From Hydractinia symbiolongicarpus (Eukaryota; Cnidaria; Hydrozoa; Anthoathecata; Hydractiniidae): a DNA stretch of 64,000 bases. The stretch spans positions 25,259,501 through 25,323,500 of the forward strand of contig NC_079878.1 of assembly GCF_029227915.1 (NCBI RefSeq). Reading direction: 5' to 3'. Within the stretch, counting starts at the first letter, position 1. Each line of letters begins with the position of its first letter. The translations under genes and the position numbers were made by a program. The notes under the pieces were generated by a model. The model ran no database searches. It was not told where the DNA came from and saw only the letters and a list, made by a program, of their open reading frames with translations. Below, piece after piece: positions 37,706 through 48,925 of the stretch.

Positions 37706-38883
37706 TTAACGTAATTCCGTCTATACCATATGCATGTAGTTTTTCTAGTAAAATCTTATGATTAACAGTATCAAAAGCTTTTGAAAGGTCAATAAATACA
37801 TATCAATTTACATATAAATATAAATTATTACATATAAATTCATATCAAAAAAACGCCACATGCCCTGGGATCGAGGTTGGGGTAAAGCTAGCTATTATTA
37901 TTGTCATTTTCTTTTAATAAACCATACATTCTTAGCTATAGATTTAGCTAGCTAGCTAGCTAGCTATACATTAATATAATCTATTATCTACTTTGTAGTT
38001 TAAATGGATTCTGATGAAAATATCAAAAATCAAGTAAACTAACTACATAAACATAAATTATTACATAAAACTCTTACACAACACAAAATATTTCTTCATA
38101 ATCACGTAAAACTAGAATATAATTTTTAGCACTAAACTAAAGGTTTTGTTTATTCTACTGCACTTTATTCATGTGACTTGGATTTCTTGTAAGGGCTACA
38201 CAAATTTAGTAATATTTCATGTTAAAAAAGCATGAAAATTTTCGCTACAAAGTGTACGCCACGAAGTGAAATACGCCGCGAAGTAAAATACGCCACGAAG
38301 TGAAATACGCCGCAAAGTGAAATACGCCGCGACGAACACAAATACGACTCGACGAAACGGTAAACCACCCCACAAAGAAAGATACGACGCGACAAAAACC
38401 ACCTCACGAAGAAAGATACGAAACGACGAAAAGCATTTACGACGCGACGAAAACCATACACGAATATTGTCCCATATATAACTCCATAAAAATAGAGCAA
38501 ACATGATATCCAAAGTACCCGACTTTGGGCAGGAAAAAAACCATTAAAAGTCTAGCAGCTTTCCTACCATTTACTACCTCGTAGGGTGTCACAAGTGTTC
38601 AAGCATCTAAAATATGTAAATATACTAAGATTAGTTACCATACCGTAGCCTTTTACCACAAAAAGATCGTTGCCAGCTTGGTTCAAAATTAAAGAAAAAT
38701 AAACAAAAATCAGAAAAACTTCGCTGACAGCAAAAAACTTTTATTAGACTTTGAACATATTCAGCAGAATACACTAAATTAACTTTCAAAATACTAACAC
38801 TGGATTTTTGGCAGCCAATCAGACCAGTTGCATGTTCCCGTGTCATTTTCTCGGACGCTGATCATTGTCTTCATTGTGTTACT

Positions 38884-39030
38884 TTAAGGGCAGAGATTTT
38901 CGCAAGGATAAAAAAACGCAAAATTTCGCGAATTTAATTTCTGCAAATTCTTCTTCTAGAATTACTCTTCTCTTCGTTTTTTAAAATTTTCGCAAAAAGG
39001 GGCCAAAATCGCGAAAATTTCTGCCCTTAA
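38884..39030. mobile_element. 147-bp TTAA-flanked MITE (GGGCAGA ends)
   Basis: TTAAGGGCAGAGATTTTCGC on the left and GCGAAAATTTCTGCCCTTAA on the right, inverted with one mismatch. TTAA at both borders suggests a piggyBac- or Kolobok-type target. The body is AT-rich with TTCGCGAA motifs. Related sequence occurs at 51,146-51,738. Confidence 0.75.
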
Positions 39031-39294
39031 ACTATTGCCTTGTTCCGCCATGCCTTGTGATTATGAAAGACCTGGACTACCACTAATGAATTTTGCTTCT
39101 CAAAGCCATAACATAACCGTTGCACGAATGATGTTCGAATCCCGCTCACTGCCAGACAGTATGTTAGTGATGAACAAAGTAGTTCTTTTATAATATGACT
39201 TACACGCATTATACTCGCCCGTCATGATCAGAGGTCTGATCGGGGTGAAGCATTCTCTGTTGAGAATGAAATACGGATGTGCTATGATAAATGT

Positions 39295-39477
39295 TCACCT
39301 ACGAATGATGTCGTTCACAAATTCAGAGCCGTTGTCTGACTGAATAATATTTAACAAACCAAAAACGCAAAGAAATCTAACTTGTTGTCTGTGGGTGTAA
39401 AATCTCGAAAAATGGTCCACGATGTAACATATGCATTTGAATTGCCTATCTGGCTTCATGTCTATTAGATCAATCTG
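39295..39477 (-). pseudogene. Integrase-core fragment, Ginger/Gypsy-like
   Basis: A 60-codon minus-strand stretch reads QIDLIDM, IVDHFSRF and IIQSDNGSEFVNDII, the first and second acidic motifs of an rve-type DDE integrase. About 20 residues between the two motifs are missing, and a stop follows at 39295, before the catalytic Glu. The QxDLIDM wording is typical of Ginger-type transposases and their domesticated relatives such as KRBA2; a Gypsy origin is the alternative. Confidence 0.65.
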
Positions 39478-40237
39478 AAAAAAACACGTTCTTATTTTTA
39501 TCGTGTTATCAATAATTCTTTTTTTGTATCAGCACTGTAATTTTTTATACATGCACCACATAGGGTAAAAACTTTCATTGTCGGGCGGCTAAAGCCAGAC
39601 AAATATTTTCGCCCGACTTTGTATAAGGCCCGAACTTTGTGGGGGACAGATCACCTTTCTACGCCGGCACCGGCCCCAAATCAACGGCGGCCTGTTTCTT
39701 ATGCCATTTTTCAAACAAAAATATAACGTGAACCCTTTCGACGAATCGATTTTTAAAACATTAACGAAATTAGATTTGTTAATTACGAGAAATTACAATA
39801 TTTATATGTTTATATTTCGTGTTTTTTTCTCAATTTTTCTACTCGTGTATTTCTGAGTTGTCGCCGACCCTTTAAATTTGCCCTGTCCTAGAGTGAATTA
39901 CGGTCACAGTTTTGTATCTCAAATTTTCAGCCTTCTGATTGGCTAGAGATGCCGTACGGGTTGTGGTGTACGTAACGTCCGTGAAAGTAAAAAGGCAAAC
40001 AAAGATGGCAGAAAAGATGTAGCGTATCTGCAAAATTCCACTGGCATCAGGCACAAAAAACGCGAAGTAAGCCGTCTATAGCTAACACACCTGAAGATAG
40101 GAATGTAAGCCTTTGTTATTATCGCCTTTAGCTATAACTTTCTAAGTTGATGAAGCTAAATGTGTCGAGAACTGACTAGCCCAATCAACTTCCCAGCACC
40201 TTCAAATGGCCCACATCCTCACATCAGTTAGGTTAAC
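39478..40237. other. Intergenic, nothing recognised
   Basis: AT-rich with a GC-richer patch at 39,570-39,720 holding short inverted TCGGGC / GCCCGA blocks, possibly a small MITE. No coding signal was seen. Confidence 0.3.
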
Positions 40238-40703
40238 CTATCATCATCATCATCATTCTTGGCTTAACGTCCGTTTTCCATGCTAGCATGGGTTGGACGG
40301 GGTATATTAATGACCCTCTTCCAATCTGATCTAGACTGTGTTAGATCTAAACTCAACTTCCGCTGTATCAAGTCTGTCCTTATAACCTCCTGCCAAGTCT
40401 TTCTCAGTCTGCCTCTGGGCTTTGCCCCAGGAACTATCAAGTCTCTACACTTTCTTACCCAATTATCCTCCTCCATTCTTTCCAAGAGCCCCAGCCAATT
40501 CAATCTTCTTATCTGGATAACATCTTTAATTCTATGGATACTTATCCTGCTTCTTAGCTCATCTGAACTCTTTCTGTCTCTCAGACTGGCGTTACACATC
40601 CACCTAACCATTCTTATATCATTCCTTTTTAAAAGGTCAAGATCTTCCTGCTTCACTGCCCATGCCTCACTACCGTACAACATAACACTTCTTACACAGG
40701 GCA
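40238..40703 (-). mobile_element. RTE-like LINE 3' end copy
   Basis: A minus-strand open stretch (40264-40704) encodes the ORF2 C-terminus: SVMLYGSEAWAVKQEDL, RMVRWMCNASLRD, LNWLGLLERM, KPRGRLRKTW and RVINIPRPTHASMENGR before the stop. The 3' trinucleotide ATG-type tail is at 40,238-40,256. 5' truncated at ACACAGG. Differs from the 29.6-kb copy by scattered substitutions and an extra LTQSRSDWK segment missing there. Confidence 0.85.
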
Positions 40704-40704
40704 A

Positions 40705-42099
40705 TGGTAATATTTACTTACACATATGGAATCAACGCCAATATATATCTATATCCATCGACAGCAAAAAGTAATACCAACATCTTGTGGATAGTTCATG
40801 TGTATGAAATCTGTACAATAAATGAATTTCCAAAATTACTCAAAATTTATGAATTTTTGTACACACGCTATTTAGTAGGTAAAAAAGCGAAACCACAGAG
40901 GGCTAAATGAAATGTAAATCGTAGATTTTTTACTTCAATTTTTTGCTTTTATGTGTTTATTGTGCTTAATGCGAAATCAAAATAATGAGTTGCACAGAAA
41001 GTCATTTAAACAATATATACTCTATTTAATTTTTGGACTACTTATTATTATTGAGATACAAAGTTTTTGGAACCTAGGGGTCATGGACCTGATCCTCACA
41101 TTATATAGGATAACCTCTATTTGCACATCAATCATTTATATTTTGCTATTTTTGTTTTAGTCTAACATCAGGCACCAGTAGGTATGTGTGAATATGCAGT
41201 TCGTGATGGAATTTATTCATTACAACCCGATTGTAAGAAAAACAACCGATTAAAACGTTATGATGGAAGAACAGCAAAATAGCATATTATAAACATGAAA
41301 GTCGTTTTTGTTCTATGGTAATAGTTGTTGTGATTGTTATAAATATATATATATAAAAATGAGTAAAATTTGAAAAACCAGAAAAAGACGATTGCTGTAA
41401 TAATATCTCCTATATAATTTGAAAAAAGTCCGTCTGGGTGTGAGGCAAGGTAAATTATATTTTCTACAATTTTCTTTGCCTAAAGAAACATCTTCTAAAA
41501 CTATGTTTTGTATTTTGAAACTTCTTTAATTGTCTAAAACAAATCACATGATAAAAGGAAATAATTTCATTAGCTGGGAATTTTGGCAGTTTTACCCTAA
41601 TTTAAATTTGCTAAAGGTTTTTTAAAATGGACTCTTATTATACGAATTTATGTTTTGTGTTTGAATGACGTTTTTATATGTCGAATATCCCAAATAGAAA
41701 TTACTATCTGCAAGGAATCTTTTTACTCCTTGATGGTTACTCATGTTTCTAATCAAATATTGGTAGAGCTTAGAGATATTTTATAATTTTGTTGTTTTGT
41801 ACAACCCATACTCAATTTATTTTGTTTTGTAATTATCTAAAAAATAGAAAGTAACGAGCTGTGACTATTGAAGACTGTTTACTTTTTGTTCTCATTTTCT
41901 TGTAATTTGAGTTATTGTCGTGAGAAAAATAATACCTTAAAACTTTGTTTTATGGTAAAGAAATATTGTACACGAATTCGTTTTTTTATTCTTAACACCA
42001 GCAGGTTTAATGTAGTTATATTTCCGTTTATTAATTCGACCTGTTATCCCCTTTCACAGATATAGTTATTTTTTTAATTTCATAGTTAGTAAGTTAAGT
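40705..42099. other. Intergenic, 5' flank of the KDZ-like gene
   Basis: AT-rich sequence with short plus-strand open frames lacking domain signal and a TA-rich run near 41,343. No terminal inverted repeat matching the downstream flank of the KDZ-like gene was seen. Confidence 0.35.
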
Positions 42100-45000
42100 A
42101 TGGACGCCATAAGTACGGATGAAGTAGAATATAATGCAATGCTGACATCATTAGAAGAAGTTCCAGAGGTGTTAGTTGAAGACATGGAGGTTGCTTCCAA
42201 TGTTATTATTGACAGTGGTTTAGAAGATACTAATTTCAGTATCACGTCCACAGATCTTGCCAACTCGTGTAGGTGATTAATATACTGTCAACTCCCGAAA
42301 CTCTAAACAGCTCGAAATTTTATGACCTCCAACACTAGCGTCGTCATCATGAGTATTCCTTAAAGATAATACTTACCCGTTAACTCTGACCTCGGGTACC
42401 TTGCAAACCGCTCTTAAGCCTACTCTTAGTTATAATGTTCAGTAAATCGAACTGTTCACTGAGGAAAGTAAAATTTACTAAAACGACGAAAAGAAATTAT
42501 TGTAAACATTTTAAGTGTTAACTTTCCGGTTGGATATAATATATTACATACTTACGCAAAGTTAGTACGCTTTAAGATTATCATGCTAAACTGTATCAAG
42601 AATGCATTACCATACATAAAATTGAAGCATGTTCCACTCGACAGTAAAAAGATTAGAGTTAGAGGGAGTTGACTGTAGTTTACATTTTCTTCAAAGGAAG
42701 CAATATATATATAAATATTTTTCATATTTTCCCACTTCATATCTTGCGACTAAAAGATGGCAGATTTAAGAATGTTGATACATATTGTCAGTAATGTTAA
42801 CCCATCGTTCACTACTTTGCTAACGTGACAACAGCTAAACTTTGCGTTGTCACCATATTAAAAGAATTACTAAGTATTGTGTTCTATATCATATTTACCT
42901 TGTCATATTTAGCCCATTCAGTGGAGGTAGAGACAGATAAAAAGAAAATCGCATTGGCAAATTTAAATAAATGCCACGAAGCGTTAGATTTGGAGACTTC
43001 AATAACAACGGCAATGCTTTCATCTTGTTTTAAAGCGAGCAACGCGATAATAAAAGCAGAGGACACTTGCTTGACAATGGCAGCATCTGGTTATTATGAT
43101 GATGTGTTTTATTGCTCTGTTTTGCAAATAGAAGTACCAGCTCGAAGAGTTTATGTGTGCCGCCTTTTTGAATCTGGTGGATTTCAAGGGTATTTTCATA
43201 ACGAAGGGCAGTGTTTTATTCAGCAACGCTTAGGTTTAACGAATGACCTGTTACCCTACCATGTCTATACAATGGATGATGTCAACATGGAAAAAATCAG
43301 ATCTAGAAAATTATACCAAACAATGCGCAATTCTGGTAATTCGTATTAAGTAATCGTTATTATAATCTGGTAGAAGAGTGTTTTAAATTTAAGCTAGAAT
43401 AAAAGAAAGTTGCAAGGCTTTTTTTATTTCCCAATCCATTTTAGAAGTTGATGTATCGCTGCAGTTTCTGCGTATCTTGGACGAATGTGCTTTTCTTAAC
43501 GCATCATACTTTCCAATAACCAAGTTGCGATTGCTTTGTCAGATTATTGAAATTAGAAACAAACTTTTGCTCTCGTAAATTATAATTTAAAGAGCCGTAT
43601 CTTTATTTCTTTAGAAAATTGCAACGAAAAAAAGAAGAATGTAACTTCAAGGAATATAAAAGGCAACAAAAATAGTTTTTACAATACTATGAGCTCGATT
43701 ATGCCAACCATACAGTCAGAAAAAGTGAAATGTCTATTTGTTTTTGGTATTACGTTGCACAACAGCCAAAAGTTTGAGGCAAATGAAAATAAAATTGAGA
43801 ATCGGTACGTATGTAACCTTGCGCGCATGCGATGAAATGATTATACTGAATTATCCTTCTGTTTCCTATTATTTCTGTGTTTTTTTTTGTATTTTAGTCA
43901 CGTTATATGCGATAATAAAGAAATTTGTTCAACACTCCAACCTCAAATTGTCAAATATCGTTCCAAGTCAACATTTTCACAAAGCATACGGAGATGTCTC
44001 CTTCAGCAATATCCCTCTGTGATTTCTCTGAACGATCAGTTTTCTATTATTTCATCTTTATCAAACCACCATCGGTGGGACTGGCCTGCTAGTTCCTCAC
44101 AATTGAAGTATGAACAACGGTTTTCCACATCTATGAAGTACTATCCCGGGTCACCAAGAAACCGGATCATACAAGCATGGTGTTACAGAAATGACCCAGG
44201 AAATATAATTGACGCGTGCCTGAACAATTTGTTCGGTTCCAAATGCGAAATTCCGTATTCAAAAAAGAGGTCTGGAGAACCTTATCGGAAACGATATCCT
44301 GTTGCAGTAAGGTCAAAACAAGCGGCAACTATAACACCAGCCATTTATCCAAACTTGGCAGATGATTACGGAACAAATCTTTATAAATATTTCTGTGGTG
44401 AATTATTCCGTCATAACCGTCTTCACTGGAGATTAAGAAACGAAAATAAACAAGTTGTTGCTATGGGTGGTTACAACAGCTACAGTGGAGACTTTATGGT
44501 AACCTTTTCTTTCTCTTAACGTTCAAATTAATTTCAATTTGTTTAAATTTAGCTGTTTTCAACTCTCTATGTAATCGCTATGTACATTTTTTCAGCTTCT
44601 TACAATCATTACATAACTATATACGCCAGACATAGACGGACGGTAACAACAGACACGGTTACGAGCTATTAATTTTTTTCCTACTTTTATTTATACTGAT
44701 TTTTTGCCTTAAAATGTTCTCCACCTATAAATAACATTTTAATGTCCGTTATATTTCTCGAATTTTTAGAATTATGAATACGTTCATGTTACTGCGGTAA
44801 AAACGGAAACGACACCGATAAACGACAACGTTAAAAATTGAGAAAAAAGTAAAAAAAAAAATCCTTCAAAGTTTAAGCTTGACTTTAGAAAGTAAACATT
44901 TTTTGTCAGAATTATTTTGAATCTATGGACATTCGGCATTTTACACACATCTTTTCTTCGTAGTGGGAAGATATATTTGATGTTGCATGTGGGTTATGGA

Positions 45001-46085
45001 CCTTTGGCAAGAATTGTCCTTCTACTCAAATTGTTGATTCCAATCCAGATTCAAACAACTTAAGTATACAATTCTATCAACGAAGTAGAATAGATATTAA
45101 AGAACCAGAAACTTTCCCATTGTTCGTTCCTAGTGCTAATGGAACGTGTACTTGCCAGGTAAATTTTTCAACCATTTAGAAAAACTATTACTCTCTTACA
45201 ATTAGTTGATTAAGGTTAATATGTTTTGATACTTAGGCCGGATGGACGTCTGACGAAAATCCAGATGGTCTATTGGAAGAAGTCGGAAAGACTACGCTGT
45301 TTTTAAGCTTAGGTAAAAGATTATCAATTTTGAGAAGCCCTTTTCCAAAACGAAGCACGCTTAGCTTTTTCGTACACGTATGCGAGCGTGTAAAATCTAT
45401 ACATTCTTTTAATACTCCACCTGCACCAACTCAGAAATTAGAAGGTACTTATAACCCGGCGAAGTACGGTCGAGCGTACTACTTTACTGAGAATGGAGAG
45501 CAAATAAGAAAAATGCGAAGTTTTTCCATGGATAAAAGGGAAATAAAAGACACCGCAAATGATGACACCCCAGATGTTAGATGTCGGAAGGTGTACCCGG
45601 ACGTGTCAAAAAAAGGGACAACATATCTTTTTTTGTGGTTTTGTCCTTATCATGGTCACTGTCTTGGGTTTCACATTATAACAGGAAGTGAAGGAAGAAA
45701 GGACGCACTGGCATCATTGTATACCCATTTGGAAAAAGGGCCCGAAACCATTTTTTACGATTTTGCTTGTGGCTGCGAGTACGCCAAAAATCGAGAATCT
45801 GGGTATTTTCAAGACACGCGTTTTTTTCATGACGTGTTCCACGGATTCAGCCATAAATGCTCTCAAGCCTACAACAGTAGCAGGTTAAGTGGAATGAACT
45901 CACCGAACACAAGTATCTGTGAACAATTTAACAGCTTTCTGCAAAGAATTAAAGCCTCGGCAAAATTAATGGGACAAGCGCATTTTACGTTTTACGTTCA
46001 ATTCTTCATACACCAGTGGAACATTAAAGTTTTTAATAGTAGCCGGACTAGAATGAAGATTGGTTACTACGGTGCGTTTGAGTAG
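42100..46085 (+). CDS. KDZ-type transposase-like gene, six exons, open
   Basis: Exons: 42100-42268, 42913-43335, 43615-43804, 43898-44498, about 44966-45158 (left border uncertain by about 2 bases) and 45237-46085, about 808 residues. GT-AG borders and phases agree, and no stop interrupts the chain. Exon 1 is acidic (MDAISTDEVEYNAM). Exons 2-5 encode a Cys-containing N-terminal half with no domain I can name. Exon 6 holds the core: CPYHGHCLGFHII, EGRKDALASLYTHLEKGP, FYDFACGCEYAKNRESGYF, RFFHDVFHGFSHKC, NTSICEQFNSFL, THFTFY-like HFTFYVQFF. These match the Kyakuja/Dileera/Zisupton transposase fold; the Asp of YDFAC, the Asp of HDVFHG and the Glu of ICEQ are plausible catalytic residues. No terminal inverted repeats were found, so domestication is possible. 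An intact transposon with unrecognised ends is the alternative. Confidence 0.78.
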
Positions 46086-46948
46086 ACACTGACTAAGAAG
46101 ATTGTGCAAAACGATATAAAGTAACATTATCAGGTTACAAAAGTGCTAAGCCTAAAATCTATTATTAAATATGGTGCGTGATTTTATATAGAAGCCTGAA
46201 TATTTACAAAAGTAAAAAATATCCACGTATATTATAATACAATTACTGTACTGGAGCTTCTATCATTGTTTGTTTCATAATTTTGTTGACATAATATCTA
46301 ACTGTCATGAAATTGTTATTGTCACTGATCTTATCGCCTTGTTCACACCAAGGAGCTAACATCGTTACGACTTTACCAAGATATGTAGTGTGTGTAGGTG
46401 TAAAAGGTGTTAATAACTTTTTCTATATATAATGTCAAAGTTCAGCTAACAAAGCTCTTGATATTTAACACAGACTTCTTACTGACTTCAATGTGTTTAA
46501 ATACTTAATAAATTCTATTTGAAAATCTGCCTTAGGAATAGAAAAGAAGTGCTTTCAATAAAACTATTTTATATACATAAAATAAAGCAAATATGTTTTT
46601 GGTTTACATATATACATGCTTGACTGCATTGGAACAAAAATTAATTTAAGTTTTTATAAGTTTCGTGTCTAGCTTTTTCATATTCAGTGTTCATGCTGCT
46701 ACTGAGTATAAGATATATAACAAATGAAAAAAATATATATAACTAAGGTAACATATTGTCTTCCTCTATGACCATAGAATGTGCTGCTAAATTTGTATGC
46801 CAATCTTTTCGTAGATCCATTTCATGTCTCATTATTCACATCGCAAATGTCATTTCTTCCCAAGCTATACAAATAAGGAAAATATATTATCTAATAATAA
46901 ATACACAGTTTCACATTGTCAATCGCCAAATATGTAAATAATTATTGT
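46086..46948. other. 3' flank of the KDZ-like gene
   Basis: AT-rich. AATAAA occurs near 46,557 and 46,580, either of which could serve as a polyadenylation signal. Nothing else recognised. Confidence 0.35.
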
Positions 46949-47330
46949 GGCGCCGTAGGTTAGTGGTTTTAACTCTCACAATTTGTGTGGGATACTGGGG
47001 CTCAATTTCTCTTGGTAGCGATTTAATATGGGCAAGAAAATGTTATCACAACCCAAGCCATGTGAGGGAAATTGGGGCATGGCTGCTTTTCCTAAAGTAG
47101 GAACCAGCAGTATTTTGAAATAACCAACAGAGAACCAGCAGTTTTTTAATTAACCACAAGAGAACGTTTAGTTAAGTAGATAAAAACGAAATGAATGCAA
47201 CTACCGCTTCGAATGCGCAACATGTTACAATGTACACAACAGTTCATGACACGTTTTTTCTGAAATGTTTATGTCTGGTGGGAGTCAGGCTTTATCAAAA
47301 AGTCTGCGTAACTCAAAATGAGCATTAAAT
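46949..47330 (+). mobile_element. tRNA-derived SINE copy, with internal insertion
   Basis: The head GGCGCCGTAGGTTAGTGG resembles the 5' half of a tRNA with an A box, followed by a decayed B box (GGGCTCAATTTC). The body runs through CAAGCCATGTGAGGGAA to about 47,085, is interrupted by about 200 bp of unrelated sequence, and resumes at GTCTGCGTAACTCAAAATGAG near 47,302. Confidence 0.7.
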
Positions 47331-47670
47331 AGATAGATGGATGTGCATATTTTACATGGCTAGCCTCACAAATATCGAGGGATATACCCTGTCTATTATT
47401 TCCAGGAGGGGCCATGGCTTAGATGGAGAGTCCTCGAGTATTTAATGCTCATTTTGACCTACGCAGACCAAATTAGGGCCCACGCTCTACCAGACAACTC
47501 CTGGCAACATCCAACGGCCCACACAGTGTGCTATCTCTCCAAATTCCCTCACATGGCTTGGGTTAACCCGGGGCTATGGTAACATTCACTCGCCCATGTT
47601 GAATCGCTGTCAAGAGGAATCGAACCCTGGTCTCCCGCACAGCTATAACCACTAATCTACGGCGCCACAA
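47331..47670 (-). mobile_element. tRNA-derived SINE, full-length reference copy
   Basis: Read on the minus strand it starts GGCGCCGTAGATTAGTGG (A-box-like TAGATTAGTGG) and has GGTTCGATTCC, a perfect B box, about 40 bp on: an internal Pol III promoter. The body contains CCAAGCCATGTGAGGG, AGACAGGGTATATCCC and GTGAGGCTAGCCATG. It ends in a CCATCTATCTATTT-type tail. About 340 bp, non-coding, shared by at least five other copies in the window. Confidence 0.85.
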
Positions 47671-47707
47671 ATACTCTAAGACTCCGCATCTATATTACTT
47701 CCAGGCC

Positions 47708-47773
47708 TTTCCTGGAAGTAATAGACAGGGTATATCCCTTAAATTTGTGAGGCAAGCCATGTAAAATAAGCGC
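47708..47773 (+). mobile_element. SINE 3' fragment
   Basis: GGAAGTAATAGACAGGG, TATATCCCTTAAATTTGTG and GCCATGTAAAATAAGCGCA correspond to the last 65 bp of the SINE body. The adjacent AGGCCTTTCC makes a short inverted repeat with its start. Confidence 0.65.
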
Positions 47774-48471
47774 ATTTATTTAGTAGGATTAAGTAACACT
47801 CATACTTAATAACACCTATGTGTACAAAGTACATGTCCTTTTGAAGTGCATTAGAAAGGCTTTGGAGTACTCTACACTAGGGTGCGTATCATCAGTAAGT
47901 GCTGATATTGTAGCTGCAGAGCTACAATAGCACTGATGGCAACATAGCAGCTACATTTTTATGCAAATTACCATTAAGCTAGCCAAAAGAAAAAGGAAAG
48001 TTGGGTGACTATACCCTGTATTGTGTCATCAGCTAGGCTAGAGTAAAGCTAGCTAGCTATAGATTTTGTGTTGTAATTACCTTAACAAAAAATGTTTAGC
48101 TACCAAAAAAGGTAAAAAGTAAAGGTAACTATACATACATCCTGTTGTATATAGTTAGCATTCCTTGTGACTCCCATAATATTCAGTTTTTTCAGCAAGA
48201 ACGTTTAAAATCCGAGCTAGAACTGCCTTTACATTCTGCTGCAGCTGTCGCGCCATTATTTTTTTCCTAGACGAAAACATTTGCCTTATATGGACACAAT
48301 TTCACCATATATGGGACAAATCTTGAGATACGAAACTGTGACTGTAACGGTGTGCCTATCATCAAAACAATGCTTATAGCCACGTGACCAAACGCGGAGC
48401 TAAGAAATTTAAAAATGGCGGCTTGAAATGATGTAAACAAACATTATGTACAAGTGGTGATTTATATTTTA

Positions 48472-48530
48472 GCCTCACTAATTTCGAGGGATGTACCCTG
48501 TCAATTGTTTCCAGGAAGGGCCACAAAGGT
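48472..48530 (-). mobile_element. SINE 3' fragment
   Basis: TTAGCCTCACTAATTTCGAG, GGATGTACCCTGTCAATTG and TTTCCAGGAAGGGCCA are the inverted end of the SINE body. No head, diverged. Confidence 0.6.
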
Positions 48531-48613
48531 AGTTATAGAATAATAAATTACTTCAAGAAAATAAACTGCCAGCTCATGATTTTAAAAAACAATGTGAGCC
48601 TGAGAGAGAGATA

Positions 48614-48925
48614 AGTGTGCATATTTGTAACATGGCTAGCCTCACGAATATTAAGGAATATACCCAGTCTATTACTTCCAAGAGAAGCCATGGCTTAGAA
48701 GGATAGTCCTAGAGTATTTAATGCTCATCTTTAGCTACGCTCTCTGTCGACAACTTCCTGGAACCCTGGAACATCCAACAGCCCACACAGTGCACCATCT
48801 ACCCCATTTCCCACACATGGTTGGGGTACCCAGGGCTATGGTAGCATTAAATCGCCCATATTGGAAGCAAAACCGAACCCTGGTCAAATTACAAGAGTTA
48901 TAACTAATAAGCACTGGCACCACAC
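48614..48925 (-). mobile_element. tRNA-derived SINE, diverged near-full copy
   Basis: Same order as the 47.3-kb copy on the minus strand. The head is at about 48,900 (TGGTGCCAGTGCTTATTAG), the B box is mutated to GGTTCGGTTTT, the body carries CCATGGCTTCTCTTGG and the 3' end ACATGGCTAGCC-complement at 48,630. Short open frames across it are not genes. Confidence 0.7.

Larger units (their letters stand above)
32970..37801 (-). pseudogene. CR1-like LINE, interrupted twice
   Basis: Minus-strand ORF2 remnant in three pieces: 37710-37801 ([17 protein letters not shown]), 36448-36984 (CGVPQGSILGPLLF, then the palm motif as FADH, NKLSLNVKKTKY, LGVLLDENLNWRKHI) and 32970-33788 (HINYANIVWGSTNKSKLE, the C-terminal domain). 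The 3' end is a GATA-type microsatellite at 32,971-32,990, as in CR1/L2 LINEs. The pieces are separated by a piggyBac-type MITE and a 2.65-kb element. Catalytic FADD is FADH and a frame change follows LGVLYK, so the copy is inactive. The 5' part is truncated. Confidence 0.85.
32905..37879. mobile_element. MULE-like element with 9-bp TSD, filled by a LINE
   Basis: Ends are inverted: CAACCTCGATCCCGGGGC on the left, GCCCTGGGATCGAGGTTG on the right, both continuing into the GCGTTTTTTT block. Exact 9-bp duplications GGGTAAAGC flank it (32896-32904 and 37880-37888). The 9-bp duplication fits Mutator-like elements; other superfamilies with 8-9-bp duplications cannot be excluded. Without the LINE inside, it would be a short MITE. 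Confidence 0.8.
32551..38487. mobile_element. Outer element of a nested stack, about 250-bp inverted ends
   Basis: Left end from ATGGAGTTATAT and right end to ATATAACTCCAT are inverted copies. Each terminus continues as GGGACAATATTCGTG then a tandem array of TTTTCGTCGYGTCGTA-type units (32,575-32,790 and 38,240-38,465). Everything between, nearly 6 kb, is made of later insertions. The flanks hold similar AT-rich 7-8-mers, so the target duplication is not certain. The superfamily is unknown. Open frames inside the arrays are low-complexity artefacts. Confidence 0.7.

Noticed and set aside
38217-38513. Arg/Phe/Val-rich open frames (and at 32561-32746)
   Set aside because: Low-complexity translation of the TTTTCGTCGYGTCGTA arrays in the outer inverted repeat.
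42825-43349. Single-exon 174-residue protein with a hydrophobic N-terminus (possible signal peptide)
   Set aside because: It begins at a GTG, its hydrophobic part is intron sequence ending in an acceptor AG at 42911-42912, and a donor at 43336 gives the phase needed by the next exon. It is better explained as exon 2 of the KDZ-like gene.
47560-47670. tRNA gene
   Set aside because: The A-box-like head and B box are followed by a SINE body and tail shared with other copies, and no full cloverleaf with a mature 3' end was seen.
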